The notes under the pieces were generated by a model. It saw only the letters and a program-made list of their open reading frames with translations. It searched no databases and was not told where the DNA came from. From Actinocatenispora rupis (GTDB taxonomy: Bacteria; Actinomycetota; Actinomycetes; Mycobacteriales; Micromonosporaceae): a DNA stretch of 64,000 nt. Location: NCBI RefSeq assembly GCF_016861975.1, contig NZ_BOMB01000027.1:1-64000 (forward strand), read 5' to 3'. Position numbers and translations under genes: made by a program. Below are positions 26,197-35,266 of this stretch, piece after piece; position 1 is the stretch's first letter; every line of letters begins with the position of its first letter.

Positions 26197-27501
26197 TCAC
26201 TGCCAGGGGTCGAAGTCGACCTCCAGCTCCTCCTGCCCCGGCCGTTCCGCTTCCGGTACTCCGCTGAGGTTGATGCGGATCCGCGTCCACGTACTGGATC
26301 GGCCGCGCATCGAGTCGACGAGGACGTCGGACGGCGCGAGCAGCGGCCAGACGGCGGGATGCCGCGCCTTCCAGCGTTCGAGCCCGGCCATGGCCTCGTC
26401 CCTGGTGCGTGCCCGCGCGATCTCGATCAACGGCACCGTGGTACGCCGGCGTCCGGTGGGCCCGCTCGCCTTCCCCGGCGCCGGCTCCGGTACGGTCCCG
26501 GCGCGGCGCCGCGCGGACGGCCGTACCCGGGTGTCCTCGCCGGACTGCTTGGTGAAGTGCGGCGGCCAGGGCGCGTCGGCCAGGCCCGCCTCGGTGTCGT
26601 GCTCGGCGAGAGCGAGCAGCGCGTCGAGGGAGCCGGGGGCGTCGTCGATGCCGGCCCACGGATCGCCGATCTCCGCGTACCGTGCCGGCACCGTGCCCAT
26701 CGTGTACGCCGCGGGATCGCAGCCGGGCACCTCGTCCCAGCGCAGCGGCGTCGAGACCCGGCCGTCCGGGGTCGGCCGCACCGAGTACGCGGCGGCGGTG
26801 GTGCGGTCCTTGGCGTTCTGGTTGTAGTCGACGAAGACGCCGTGCCGCTCCTCCTTCCACCACTTGCTGGTGGCGAGGTCCGGCGCGCGGCGCTCGACCT
26901 CGCGGGCGAGCGCCACCGCGGCCCGGCGTACGTCGGTGAAGGTCCAGCGGGGCGCGATCCGGCAGTACACATGGAATCCGCGGGAGCCGGACGTCTTCGG
27001 CCAGCCGGTGAGGCCGACGTCGGCGAGCACGTCGCGGACGACGAGCGCGACGGCGAGCACGTCGTCCCACGGCACGCCCGGTACCGGATCGAGGTCGACC
27101 CGCAGTTCGTCGGGATGGTCCAGGTCGCCCGAACGGACCGGGTGCGGGTGCAGGTCGACGCAGCCGAGGTTGACGACCCAGGCGAGCTGCGCGGCGTCGG
27201 TCAGTACGATCTCGTGCGCGGTACGCCCGGACGGGAAGCGCAGCTCGACCGTGTCGATCCACGGCGGACGGTTCTGCGGGGCGCGCTTCTGGTAGAAGGC
27301 ATCGCCCTCGACACCGTTGACGTACCGCTTGAGGGCCATCGGCCGGTCGCCCACCGCCTGCAACGCACCGCCCGCGACGGACAGGTAATACCGCACCAGG
27401 TCCAGTTTCGTGGTGCCGGAAGCGGGAAAGAAGACCTTGCCCGGGTTGGTGACGGTCACCTCCCGGCCCGCGACGTCCAGAATCTCCTGCCGGGCGGCCA
27501 T
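26197..27501 (-). CDS. Stand-alone LigD-type polymerase/primase (copy 1)
   Basis: The product is 434 aa from the ATG at 27501 (GGTGGGGGA just upstream). Residues ~1-300 are a LigD POL (archaeo-eukaryotic primase-like) domain: VTNPGKVFFP, YVNGVEGDAFYQKRAP, metal-binding VDLDP, TSGSRGFHVYCRI with the conserved His, and VFVDYNQNAKDRTTAAAYSVR. The C-terminal ~130 residues are an extra region of unknown role. Such enzymes add ribonucleotides during non-homologous end joining. The ligase and Ku genes lie 8-11 kb away (35267-38169), so this is a second, detached polymerase. Confidence 0.9.
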   Translation of the reverse strand: MAARQEILDVAGREVTVTNPGKVFFPASGTTKLDLVRYYLSVAGGALQAVGDRPMALKRYVNGVEGDAFYQKRAPQNRPPWIDTVELRFPSGRTAHEIVLTDAAQLAWVVNLGCVDLHPHPVRSGDLDHPDELRVDLDPVPGVPWDDVLAVALVVRDVLADVGLTGWPKTSGSRGFHVYCRIAPRWTFTDVRRAAVALAREVERRAPDLATSKWWKEERHGVFVDYNQNAKDRTTAAAYSVRPTPDGRVSTPLRWDEVPGCDPAAYTMGTVPARYAEIGDPWAGIDDAPGSLDALLALAEHDTEAGLADAPWPPHFTKQSGEDTRVRPSARRRAGTVPEPAPGKASGPTGRRRTTVPLIEIARARTRDEAMAGLERWKARHPAVWPLLAPSDVLVDSMRGRSSTWTRIRINLSGVPEAERPGQEELEVDFDPWQ

Positions 27502-27545
27502 TCCCCCACCATACGACGCGCCCGGCCGGGCCGTAGCCCGATGCG

Positions 27546-28067
27546 TCAGGCGATCTCGCGCGCCAGCTCCAACAGCCGCAACACCGTACGCCAGTTGCGG
27601 CCCGTACCACCGGCGCGGTTCACCGCCGCCGCCAGTTTCGAGGAGTGCACACCGTTCGGCAGCCACAGGTAGATCTCCCGCCCGACCACCGCGTACCGCT
27701 CGGCTCCGGTCGCGGCGGCGGCCAGCGGCGCCGGATCCGGCGCGGTGTCGCGGAACTGCACCAGATACCGCGACGGGTCGGTCGCCGCGGACCCGAACGG
27801 ATCGGCCGCCACGACGTCCGCCAGCTCGTCGACCGTGCGTACCAGAACGGGAATCGCCGCCCCGTACTCCCGCGCCAACTCGGCCGAGATCCGTTCCGCC
27901 GTATCGTCCGCGGCGGTGTCGGCGGTGAGCACGACGTTTCCACTCTGCAGATGAGTACGGACGGATCCGTATCCCGCGGCGGTCAGCAACTCGCGCAGCC
28001 GAGCCATCGCGACCCTGTTGTGCGCACCCAGATTGACGCCCCGCAACAGGGCGATCTGACTCTCCAT
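27546..28067 (-). CDS. DUF1697 family protein
   Basis: The product is 173 aa. It opens IALLRGVNLGAHNRVAMARLRELL and carries VRTHLQSGNVVL (~35-47), both hallmarks of DUF1697. No catalytic residue can be assigned. It sits 44 bp upstream of LigD-POL copy 1 on the same strand and may share its transcript. The ATG at 28067 starts exactly at the domain. Confidence 0.88.
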   Translation of the reverse strand: MESQIALLRGVNLGAHNRVAMARLRELLTAAGYGSVRTHLQSGNVVLTADTAADDTAERISAELAREYGAAIPVLVRTVDELADVVAADPFGSAATDPSRYLVQFRDTAPDPAPLAAAATGAERYAVVGREIYLWLPNGVHSSKLAAAVNRAGGTGRNWRTVLRLLELAREIA

Positions 28068-28225
28068 CGTGGACTCCCGGGCTCCGACGCACGCACCCCC
28101 GAACGGCTGAATCCGGCTAGCCGGCAGGGTATTCGCGCTGTCCTGTTTGGTCAGTGGGATAGTGGTGTGCATACTTGCCTGCGAAAGCAGCGTATCGAGC
28201 GTTGAAATCCGAACAGGAGTCTGTT

Positions 28226-28834
28226 GTGAACAAGGCTGAGCTGATCGACGCACTGGCCGCACGGCTGGGCGACAAGAAGACCGCCACCACGGCGCTGGAG
28301 GCGGTGCTGGAGGAGATCCAGCGCACCGTTGCCAAGGGCGGCAAGATCTCCCTGGCCGGCTTCGGCGTCTTCGAGAAGCGGGCGCGTGCCGCCCGTACCG
28401 CGCGCAACCCGCGCACCGGTGAGGCCGTCAAGGTGAAGAAGACCTCGGTGCCGGCGTTCCGTGCCGGGCAGGGCTTCAAGGACGTGGTGACCGGCAAGAA
28501 GAAGATCGCCGCGGTCAAGAAGACCACCGCGAAGAAGGCCGCGCCCGCCACCAAGGCGACCACCGCCAAGGCCGCCGCCACCAAGGCGACCGCGAAGACC
28601 GCCGCCAAGAAGGCGACGGCGACCGCCGCGACCAAGAAGGCCACGGCCGCCAAGAAGACCACCGCCCGGTCGACCGCGGCGAAGAGCACCGCGGCGAAGT
28701 CGACCGCCGCCAAGAAGACCACCGCGGCCAAGAAGACGACCGCGGCGAAGAGCACGGCGGCGAAGAAGACCGCTGCCAAGAAGACCACCGCGCGCAAGAC
28801 CGCCACCAAGTCCGCGGCCCGTCGGGCCCGCTGA
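28226..28834 (+). CDS. hupB: HU-type nucleoid protein with Lys/Ala-rich tail
   Basis: The product is 202 aa. Residues 1-~92 are a complete HU domain ([17 protein letters not shown] at the start; [17 protein letters not shown] with the DNA-arm Pro; [11 protein letters not shown]). Residues ~93-202 form a long basic tail of KKATA/KKTTA/KSTAA repeats like the histone-H1-like tail of mycobacterial HupB and actinobacterial HupS. It compacts and protects DNA. GTG at 28226 follows AGGAG at 6 nt. The tail is encoded by repetitive DNA that could vary in length between strains. Confidence 0.94.
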   Translation: MNKAELIDALAARLGDKKTATTALEAVLEEIQRTVAKGGKISLAGFGVFEKRARAARTARNPRTGEAVKVKKTSVPAFRAGQGFKDVVTGKKKIAAVKKTTAKKAAPATKATTAKAAATKATAKTAAKKATATAATKKATAAKKTTARSTAAKSTAAKSTAAKKTTAAKKTTAAKSTAAKKTAAKKTTARKTATKSAARRAR

Positions 28835-28934
28835 CGTACGGCGGGGCGTCCCACCGCCGCGGCCGCGAGGCGCGACGACGGGGCGACCGCCGGTGTTTCC
28901 GGACGGTCCCGGCCCTCCGGTGCGTACCACGATT

Positions 28935-28963
28935 GTGCCGGCCACCGCACAGGTGGCCGGCAC
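28935..28963 (+). terminator. Strong hairpin terminator downstream of hupB
   Basis: GTGCCGGCCACC, loop GCACA, GGTGGCCGGCAC: a perfect 12-bp stem 100 nt after the hupB stop, followed by a short T-containing stretch. It probably insulates hupB from the Hsp70-like gene downstream. Confidence 0.7.
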
Positions 28964-29070
28964 GGTGCTGTTTCCCACCCGGCCCAAAGCACAGCACCAA
29001 CGTTCCAGCGTCGTGTTGTTCATGCTGCAACGCAGTACCGGGGGCCGCGCCGTATCGCAGCAGCGGTGGC

Positions 29071-29089
29071 ACCGTCCGCAATGGACGGT
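29071..29089. promoter_or_regulatory. Inverted repeat before Hsp70-like copy 2
   Basis: ACCGTCC, GCAAT, GGACGGT form a perfect 7-5-7 inverted repeat 44 bp upstream of the start at 29133. It could be an operator. The remaining 28835-29132 interval holds only this and the hupB terminator. Confidence 0.35.
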
Positions 29090-29132
29090 CCCGTCCGATC
29101 GGCGCCGTGCGTCCTGCTCCTAGACTGCGGCC

Positions 29133-31451
29133 ATGCCCACCCCCGCCCTCGGCATCGACTTCGGTACCTCCACGACGATCGCGGTGCTCCGGCGCGCGGA
29201 CGGCACGGCACGGCCGCTGCTGTTCGACGGCACGCCGCTGCTGCCGTCCGCGCTGTACCTGGAGACCGACGGCCGCCTGCTGTCCGGGCGGGACGCGGTG
29301 CACTCCGCACGCCTCGACCCGAGCCGGTACGAGCCGAGTCCCAAGCGCCGCCTCAACGACGGCAGCGTGCTGCTCGGCGACCGGGAGGTGCCGGTGGTCG
29401 AGCTGGCGACGGCGGTGCTGCGCCGGGTTGCCGTGGAGGCCGCCCGCGTGCACGGCTCGGCCGTACCGGACGTCACGCTGACGCATCCGGCGAACTGGGG
29501 CTCGTCCCGCCGTGACCTGCTCGTGGAAGCGGCCCGCCGCGCCGGTTTGGCGCATCCGCGGCTGGTGCCGGAGCCGGTCGCCGCCGCGCACTACTTCACC
29601 GACGTGCTCGGTCACCGCATCCCCGTCGGCTCCGCCGTCGTGGTGTACGACTTCGGCGCCGGCACGTTCGACGCCAGCGTGGTCATCCGCGGTACCAACG
29701 GTTTCGAGACCGCGGTCGTGGACGGCCTGGACGTCGGCGGGCTGGACATCGACGCGGCGATCGTCGACTGGCTCGGCACCCGGTACGGGGAGCGTGACCC
29801 CGCCGCGTGGCGCCGTCTCGGCACACCCACCGGTACGGCGGAGCGCCGCGCCCGCGAGCTGCTGTGGACCGACGTGCGTACGTGCAAGGAGCAGTTGTCG
29901 CGGTCGTCGTCGGCGCGCCTGGCCGTACCGCTGCTGGAGGTCGAGGCGCACCTCACCCGTACCGAGATGGAGGAGTTGGCGGGGCCGATCGTCGGGGAGA
30001 CGGTGCGCACGACGGCGGGCGTGATCCGGCACGCGGGCGTGACGCCGGACCGGATCGTCGGGCTGTTCCTCGTCGGCGGGTCGAGCCGGTTGCCGCTGGC
30101 GGGATCGCAACTGCACCGCCGTCTCGGCATCCCGTCCACCGCGATCGAGCAGCCGGAGGTGGTGGTCGGCGAGGGCAGCCTGCGGGTGCCGACCACCGAG
30201 CAGGGCTTCTCGCACACCCGCATCCTTCCGGTCGTCGCCGGCCCGCCGTCCGGCCCGCAGGGCGCACCGGCCCATCCGATCGCGCACCAGTCGGGCTGGC
30301 AGCAGGCGGGTGGGTACGGGCCAGTGTCGGCGCCCGCCGGCCCGGCAGCGGCCGTTTCAGGTACTCCCGCGGCCGTCTCCGGTGCGCCGGACTCCGGTGG
30401 TCCGGTGTCCGACGCGCCGTCGTCGTACGCGGGGCACCAGCCGGCGGCGCGCAACGCCGTCGTACCGGCGCAGCAGCCGGCCGTCGCGCGCAACGCGCCC
30501 GCGGGGCAGCCGCTCAACGCTGTCGCGCCCGCGGGGCAGCCGCTCAACGCTGTCGCGCCGGCACGGCAGCAGACCAATGCTGTTGCGCCGGCACGGCAGC
30601 CGGCCGCGTCGCGCAACGCGGGCGTACCGGCGGGGCGGTCGGCGAACCGGTCCACGGGAGGCGGCGACCGTCCGGCGAGCGGGCCCGAGCGCCGACCCCC
30701 GGTGTACGGCGCGGGATCCGGCACGTACCGGAAGGGTCGGCGGTCGGGCCGGCGGGCGATGGTGCTGGCGGTGGTCGTGCTGCTGGCCGCGGTCCTCGTC
30801 GCCGGCGGGCTGTACGGCTACCACCGGCTCAACCGGCCGGACGGCACCGGCGCCGACGCGGCCGGCACGGACCGGCGGCCCGGCACGCCGACGTTCGTCC
30901 CGGCGTCGTGGCCGTTGACGGTGGCGGCGATCGGCGCGGGCAACGGCTGGCACGACAACACCAGCCGCGACCGCACCGGCACGTGCCGGCTCGCCGACGG
31001 TTCGCTGTCGGCCACGAAGACGAAGGCGAACCCGAACGGCACCGGCATGTTCGCCTGCAACGGCCCGTCCGCGACGTACGGCGACGTGGCGGTGCAGACG
31101 ACGGTGTCGGTGGCGAGCGGCGACGCCGGCGTCTGGCTGCGTACCGGCGACACCGAGGGCTACTTCCTCGCCGTCACCGCCGACAGCGTCACGCTGTACG
31201 TGTTGGGCGAATCCGGCGATCCCGGCCCGGACACGCGGTTGAAGCGCTTCGCGCTGACCGGTTCGGGCGGCGACGTCAGGCTCGGCATCCTGGCGCAGGG
31301 CTCGCAGATCTCGGTGTACCAGCAGGACACGCGGATCGGCACGCTCACCGACGACCAGATCGCGTCCGGCCGGGTGGACCTCGGCGTGTTCGCCGACGGC
31401 GACCGGGCGAGCGCATCGTTCACGCGTACGCGCCTCTGGTCCCCCGCCTGA
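29133..31451 (+). CDS. Membrane-anchored Hsp70-family ATPase-domain protein (copy 2)
   Basis: The product is 772 aa. The Hsp70/actin ATPase part (~1-360) has LGIDFGTSTTIAVL, VVVYDFGAGTFDASV and LFLVGGSSRLPLAG. A ~170-residue low-complexity linker with a repeated GQPLNAVAPA unit follows, then a basic stretch, a membrane helix (~541-563) and a ~190-residue external domain. Strands such as GDAGVWLRTGDTEGYFLAV and QGSQISVYQQDTRIGTL suggest a concanavalin/laminin-G-like jelly roll. An ATPase inside joined to a ligand-binding-like domain outside suggests transmembrane signalling or secretion control. The function is unknown. Paralogues: 9915 and 42298. Confidence 0.87.
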   Translation: MPTPALGIDFGTSTTIAVLRRADGTARPLLFDGTPLLPSALYLETDGRLLSGRDAVHSARLDPSRYEPSPKRRLNDGSVLLGDREVPVVELATAVLRRVAVEAARVHGSAVPDVTLTHPANWGSSRRDLLVEAARRAGLAHPRLVPEPVAAAHYFTDVLGHRIPVGSAVVVYDFGAGTFDASVVIRGTNGFETAVVDGLDVGGLDIDAAIVDWLGTRYGERDPAAWRRLGTPTGTAERRARELLWTDVRTCKEQLSRSSSARLAVPLLEVEAHLTRTEMEELAGPIVGETVRTTAGVIRHAGVTPDRIVGLFLVGGSSRLPLAGSQLHRRLGIPSTAIEQPEVVVGEGSLRVPTTEQGFSHTRILPVVAGPPSGPQGAPAHPIAHQSGWQQAGGYGPVSAPAGPAAAVSGTPAAVSGAPDSGGPVSDAPSSYAGHQPAARNAVVPAQQPAVARNAPAGQPLNAVAPAGQPLNAVAPARQQTNAVAPARQPAASRNAGVPAGRSANRSTGGGDRPASGPERRPPVYGAGSGTYRKGRRSGRRAMVLAVVVLLAAVLVAGGLYGYHRLNRPDGTGADAAGTDRRPGTPTFVPASWPLTVAAIGAGNGWHDNTSRDRTGTCRLADGSLSATKTKANPNGTGMFACNGPSATYGDVAVQTTVSVASGDAGVWLRTGDTEGYFLAVTADSVTLYVLGESGDPGPDTRLKRFALTGSGGDVRLGILAQGSQISVYQQDTRIGTLTDDQIASGRVDLGVFADGDRASASFTRTRLWSPA
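30501..30590 (+). repeat. 30-bp tandem repeat in the Hsp70-like copy 2 linker
   Basis: Two near-identical 30-bp units and a diverged third (plus a partial fourth) encode repeats of (G/R)QPLNAVAPA. They lie in the disordered linker between the ATPase domain and the membrane helix. Confidence 0.75.
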
Positions 31452-31569
31452 CCGCCTCACGCGGGTCGGGACGGGCGGCTAGGTGAAAACAGGAACTGTC
31501 GCCGGCGGTGCGCGAGGCGACTGTTACCGTCACTCCCGCGGAGACCCAGCGACCCCGGGAGCGCACCCG

Positions 31570-32472
31570 ATGACCAGGTACACGGTCGGCATCGACGTGG
31601 GCGGTACGAAGATCGCCGCCGGACTCGTGACGGGCGCCGGCGAGCTGCTCGCCCGGCACGCGATCCCGACACCCCGCACCACGGCCGCGGACCTCCTCGA
31701 CGCCATGGCGTACGCGGCGCGCACGGTGGCCGCCGGGCGCCCGTTCGACGCGGTGGGCGTCGGTACCGGCGGGGTGGTGGACACGGCGACGGGCACCGTC
31801 ACGTCGGCCACCGACCTGCTGCCGGCGGACTGGGCCAGCTGCGCGGTGGGTGCGCGGCTGGCCGAGCGCCTCGGCGTACCGGTGACGGTCGACAACGACG
31901 CGAACGCCCTCGCCGCCGGGGAACTCGACGGCACGCCCGGCGGCACCGTCCTCTACGCCGCGATCGGTACGGGCATCGGCGGAGCGGTCGCCGTCGACGG
32001 CCGGCTGCGGCACGGCCGGCACCACACGGCCGGCGGGATCGGCCACCATCCGGTCGGCACGGCCGGTACCCGGCGGTGCTCGTGCGGGCGGCGCGGGCAC
32101 CTGGAGGCGGTGGCGAGCGGACCGGCGATCGCCGACGCGTACCGGGCGGGCGAGCGGGACCTGCGCGTCGTGGTCGCCGCCGCGGACGCCGGGGACGGGC
32201 GGGCCGCGGCCGTGATCGCCGACGCGGCAGGGCAACTCGGCCGGGTGCTCGCCGGCGCCGCGAACCTCCTCGACCCGGACCGGGTGGTCGTCGGCGGTGG
32301 CGTCGCCCAGCTCGGCGCCCGCCTCTTCGACCCGCTGAACGCCGCGTTCACCGCGGAACTCATGGCCCCGATCGCCGGTCTCACCGTCGAACCGGCCCGC
32401 CTCGGCCCGGACGCCTCCGTACTCGGTGCCGCCGCGTTGGCCGGCGACCCGTCGTACCGGCGGGTGTCGTGA
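31570..32472 (+). CDS. nanK: ROK-family sugar kinase, probable N-acetylmannosamine kinase
   Basis: The product is 300 aa. ATP-binding IDVGGTKIAAGLV starts the protein; VDNDANALAAGE carries the catalytic Asp region. The zinc signature appears as RCSCGRRGHLEAVASG, with His replacing the usual third Cys, a variant seen in some actinobacterial ROK proteins. Its GTGA overlap with a NanE-type epimerase suggests it phosphorylates N-acetylmannosamine or a related amino sugar in sialic-acid or cell-wall sugar catabolism. Glucokinase activity is the alternative. Confidence 0.82.
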   Translation: MTRYTVGIDVGGTKIAAGLVTGAGELLARHAIPTPRTTAADLLDAMAYAARTVAAGRPFDAVGVGTGGVVDTATGTVTSATDLLPADWASCAVGARLAERLGVPVTVDNDANALAAGELDGTPGGTVLYAAIGTGIGGAVAVDGRLRHGRHHTAGGIGHHPVGTAGTRRCSCGRRGHLEAVASGPAIADAYRAGERDLRVVVAAADAGDGRAAAVIADAAGQLGRVLAGAANLLDPDRVVVGGGVAQLGARLFDPLNAAFTAELMAPIAGLTVEPARLGPDASVLGAAALAGDPSYRRVS

Positions 32473-33218
32473 TCGGGGCGCTGCGCGGCGGGCTGATCGT
32501 GTCCTGCCAGGCGCGCGCGGGCAGCCCGTTGCGCGACGTGGACACGATCGTACGGCTGGCGCGGGCCGTGGTCGCCGGTGGCGCGGCGGCCGTACGGCTC
32601 AACGGCCCCGACGACATCGCCGCGGTACGGGCCGCGGTCGACGTACCCGTGATCGGGTTGTGGAAGGACGAGGCGCTGCGCGGGCCGGACACCGTGTTCG
32701 TCACCCCGACCGTGGCGCGCGCGCTGGCCGTCGTCGACGCGGGCGCGCACATCGTCGCCGCCGACGGTACGACCCGGCCCCGGCCCGACGGGCGGACGTT
32801 CGCCGACCTGGTCGCCGCCGTACACGAGCGGGGTGTGCCGGTGCTGGCCGACGTGGCGACCGTCGCGGACGCGCTCGCCGCGCAGGAGGCCGGCGCCGAC
32901 TGCGTCGCCACCACGCTCTCCGGGTACACGACGGGAACGGCCGGCGGGGACGGCCCGGACCTCGACCTCGTCACCGAGCTCGTCGCGCGGCTGACCGTAC
33001 CGGTGGTGGCGGAGGGGCGGCTGGCCACGCCCGAGCAGGTCGCCGAGGCGTACGCCCGGGGCTGTCTCGCCGCGGTCGTCGGTACCGCGATCACCAACCC
33101 GGCGTGGCTGACCGCCCGGTTCGCCGCGGTGGCACCGGCGGCACCGACCCCGTCCCCCGACGCCACCGCCCCGCACGGCCCCGCGACCGCCCCGTACGGG
33201 ACGGCGGAACGGTCGTGA
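32469..33218 (+). CDS. nanE: N-acetylmannosamine-6-phosphate 2-epimerase
   Basis: The product is 249 aa. NanE TIM-barrel signatures are LRGGLIVSCQARAGSPL, VPVIGLWKDE (catalytic Lys region) and VPVVAEGRLATPEQV (catalytic Glu). It converts ManNAc-6-P to GlcNAc-6-P, feeding amino-sugar breakdown. GTG overlaps the kinase stop (GTGA) and its own stop overlaps the next start, so three genes form one tightly coupled unit. The C-terminal ~25 residues are a Pro/Ala-rich extension. Confidence 0.92.
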   Translation: MIGALRGGLIVSCQARAGSPLRDVDTIVRLARAVVAGGAAAVRLNGPDDIAAVRAAVDVPVIGLWKDEALRGPDTVFVTPTVARALAVVDAGAHIVAADGTTRPRPDGRTFADLVAAVHERGVPVLADVATVADALAAQEAGADCVATTLSGYTTGTAGGDGPDLDLVTELVARLTVPVVAEGRLATPEQVAEAYARGCLAAVVGTAITNPAWLTARFAAVAPAAPTPSPDATAPHGPATAPYGTAERS

Positions 33219-34156
33219 CCGCGCGGCGGAGTGGACCGGGCCGGCGCTCCGGTACGAGCGGGAAACCGCACCGTGGCACCGTTTCCGTCCGGCGCCGCGA
33301 CGGGGCCGGGTTCACCGCCGTGGTGCGTACCGCATTACCCGGGTTGCCGGCGCTGGCCCGGGGCGTCGCGCAGACGCTCCTCGACGACCCGGCCGGCTGC
33401 GCCCGGCTCAGCATCACGGAACTGGCCGACCGCGCCGGTACGAGCGAAGCCACGGTGGCGCGCACCGCCCGCCTCCTCGGCTACGACGGGTACCGGTCGC
33501 TGCGGCTGGCGATGGCCGCGCAGCCGGCCCCGGAACCGGCGGACGCGGCGCTGTTCGGCGGGGTGGGGCCGGACGACGACCTGCCGACGGTGGTGGCGAA
33601 GCTGGCGCACGACGAGCGGCGCTCGCTCGCGGACACGGCGGCGACGCTGGACGCGGGCGCGCTGGACGCGGCGGTCACGGCGATCGCCGGCGCCCACCGC
33701 GTCGACGCGTACGGGGTGATGTCGTCGGGACTGGTCGCGGCGGACCTGGCGCAGAAGCTGCTGCGGATCGGCCTGGCCGCCCAGTCGTACGCGGATCCGC
33801 ATCTCGCGGTGACGAGCGCGCTGCGGCTCGGGCCGGGCGACGTCGCCGTGGGCGTCAGCCATTCGGGCACCACCGAGGAGGTACGCGAACCGCTGGCGCT
33901 GGCCCGCGCGGCCGGCGCGACGACGGTCCTCGTCACGGGCAACCCCCGCGGCGCGGCTGCCGACCACGTACTGCTCGCCGCGGCGGGCCGGGACACCGAG
34001 CTGCGGCCGGCGGCGCTGGCGAGCCGGATCAGCCAGCTGCTCGTCGTCGACTGCCTGTTCGTCGGGGTGGCTCAGCGCCGGCCCGGCAGCATCGACGCGC
34101 TGCACACGTCGCTCGCCGCGCTGGCGCCCAAACACCGCTCACCGCACCGGTCCTGA
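33215..34156 (+). CDS. MurR/RpiR-family regulator with SIS domain
   Basis: The product is 313 aa. An HTH_6 domain (~45-110) has LSITELADRAGTSEATVARTARLLGY. A sugar-isomerase (SIS) domain (~150-290) has YGVMSSGLVAADLAQKLL and VGVSHSGTTEEVREPL, which bind phosphosugars. As the last gene of the kinase-epimerase-regulator unit, it probably senses an amino-sugar phosphate and controls its own operon. No clear operator was found in the 118-bp region before 31570. Confidence 0.9.
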   Translation: MTARRSGPGRRSGTSGKPHRGTVSVRRRDGAGFTAVVRTALPGLPALARGVAQTLLDDPAGCARLSITELADRAGTSEATVARTARLLGYDGYRSLRLAMAAQPAPEPADAALFGGVGPDDDLPTVVAKLAHDERRSLADTAATLDAGALDAAVTAIAGAHRVDAYGVMSSGLVAADLAQKLLRIGLAAQSYADPHLAVTSALRLGPGDVAVGVSHSGTTEEVREPLALARAAGATTVLVTGNPRGAAADHVLLAAAGRDTELRPAALASRISQLLVVDCLFVGVAQRRPGSIDALHTSLAALAPKHRSPHRS

Positions 34157-34166
34157 CCGGCCGCGA

Positions 34167-34985
34167 TCAGGCGGTGGTGGCGGTCAGCACCAGCCGCAGC
34201 GCGTCCACCGCGCGCGGGTCGCCGTCGGTCGCGACGGGCGCCGCGCGACCCCAGAGCCAGCGGTACAGGTCGGCCGGTGCGGCGGTCACCGTCGCGTCCG
34301 GACCGTCCACAAGGGAGCGTTCGACGGCCGGGCCGTCCGGGGTGAGCGTGACCGTCCACCCCGCCCCCTCGGTACGCAGGGCGACGCGCTCGCCGAGCCC
34401 CGCCAACCGCTCCGCCACGCCGAAGTACGCCAGCCAGCGTTCGAGTACCTCGTCGCAGCCGTCGATCGCGAACGCGTCGTCGACCGGGTCGGGCGGGACC
34501 GCCGCGGCCGCTTCCGCGTCGTACCGGTGGACGGTGAACTCGTGCGCCATCCGCCGGTACCAGAAGGCGACGGTGGTAGCGGGTGGCCACCAGGTGCCGG
34601 CGGGATCGTCGGGCCGGCGGTCGGACAGCGCGGTCAGCAGCGACCGGGACGCCTCGACGTACCAGTCGGTCACGGTGACCCAGCCGGGCGGGCGCGTCGC
34701 CCACCCGTCCGGCAGCCGGCCGGTACGCAGGCAGTCGGTGACCCGGTGGCTCACGGATCCCAGGTGCCGCACCAGTTCCCCGAGTGTCCATCCTGGACAG
34801 TCGGGTACCGCCGCGGCGAGGTCACCGCGGGCGAGCCCGGCGATCCGGTCCCGGGCGGCGCGCAGGGCGGCGAGCTGACCGGCGGGCGCCGGCGCGGGCG
34901 GGGCGGTGCCCACGGCCCGCGGCACCGACGCCACGTCCGGGTACAGCAGTTCGGGGTGGGTGCCGCGACCGCCGGGAGTCGTCAC
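34167..34985 (-). CDS. Maleylpyruvate-isomerase-like (MDMPI) mycothiol-dependent family protein
   Basis: The product is 272 aa. An N-terminal DinB-like bundle shows AAVPDCPGWTLGELVRHLGSVSHRV and WYRRMAHEFTVHRYDAE, giving the metal-ligand histidines of the MDMPI_N family. The C-terminal MDMPI_C region contains TLTPDGPAVERS and ADLYRWLWGR. Members are mycothiol-dependent isomerases or transferases, which fits an actinomycete that makes mycothiol. The GTG at 34985 is the first start giving full family length. The substrate is unknown. Confidence 0.85.
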   Translation of the reverse strand: MTTPGGRGTHPELLYPDVASVPRAVGTAPPAPAPAGQLAALRAARDRIAGLARGDLAAAVPDCPGWTLGELVRHLGSVSHRVTDCLRTGRLPDGWATRPPGWVTVTDWYVEASRSLLTALSDRRPDDPAGTWWPPATTVAFWYRRMAHEFTVHRYDAEAAAAVPPDPVDDAFAIDGCDEVLERWLAYFGVAERLAGLGERVALRTEGAGWTVTLTPDGPAVERSLVDGPDATVTAAPADLYRWLWGRAAPVATDGDPRAVDALRLVLTATTA

Positions 34986-35083
34986 CCGGTGAGCATGGCA
35001 CCACAGCCGACCCGGTGGGTACCCGCGAACGCGCGGCACACCCACCGGGGAACGGAGAAAGGTCGGAAAAGGTACCGGAAGGG

Positions 35084-35230
35084 TCAGGTGAAGATGCTGA
35101 CTCCGCCAGGCCCGACCAGCAGGCCGACGATGATCAGCACGATGCCCCACAGGATCCGGCGCCGCAGCAGAGACACGACGCCCGCCACGACCAGCACCAC
35201 GGCAAGTATCCACAGCAGAAACGTCAACAT
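35084..35230 (-). CDS. 48-aa GPGG-motif membrane micropeptide
   Basis: A 48-codon frame starts at the ATG at 35230. It comprises MLTFLLWILAVVLVVAGVV, a short basic turn (RRR), a second hydrophobic helix (GIVLIIVGLLV), and a GPGGVSIFT tail. Two helices with a terminal GPGG are typical of small GPGG-motif proteins widespread in actinobacteria, of unknown function. The RBS is weak (an AGGGG lies too close). It lies alone, between LigD-POL copy 2 and the MDMPI gene. Confidence 0.7.
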   Translation of the reverse strand: MLTFLLWILAVVLVVAGVVSLLRRRILWGIVLIIVGLLVGPGGVSIFT

Positions 35231-35266
35231 GCCCCTGTGGTTCCCCGGATCCGGCCGGTGGAAACG

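Noticed and set aside
28660-28830. Frameshifted or spurious tail of the HU gene
   Set aside because: The Lys/Ala repeats stay in frame and match the known HupB-type tail, so it is a genuine domain.
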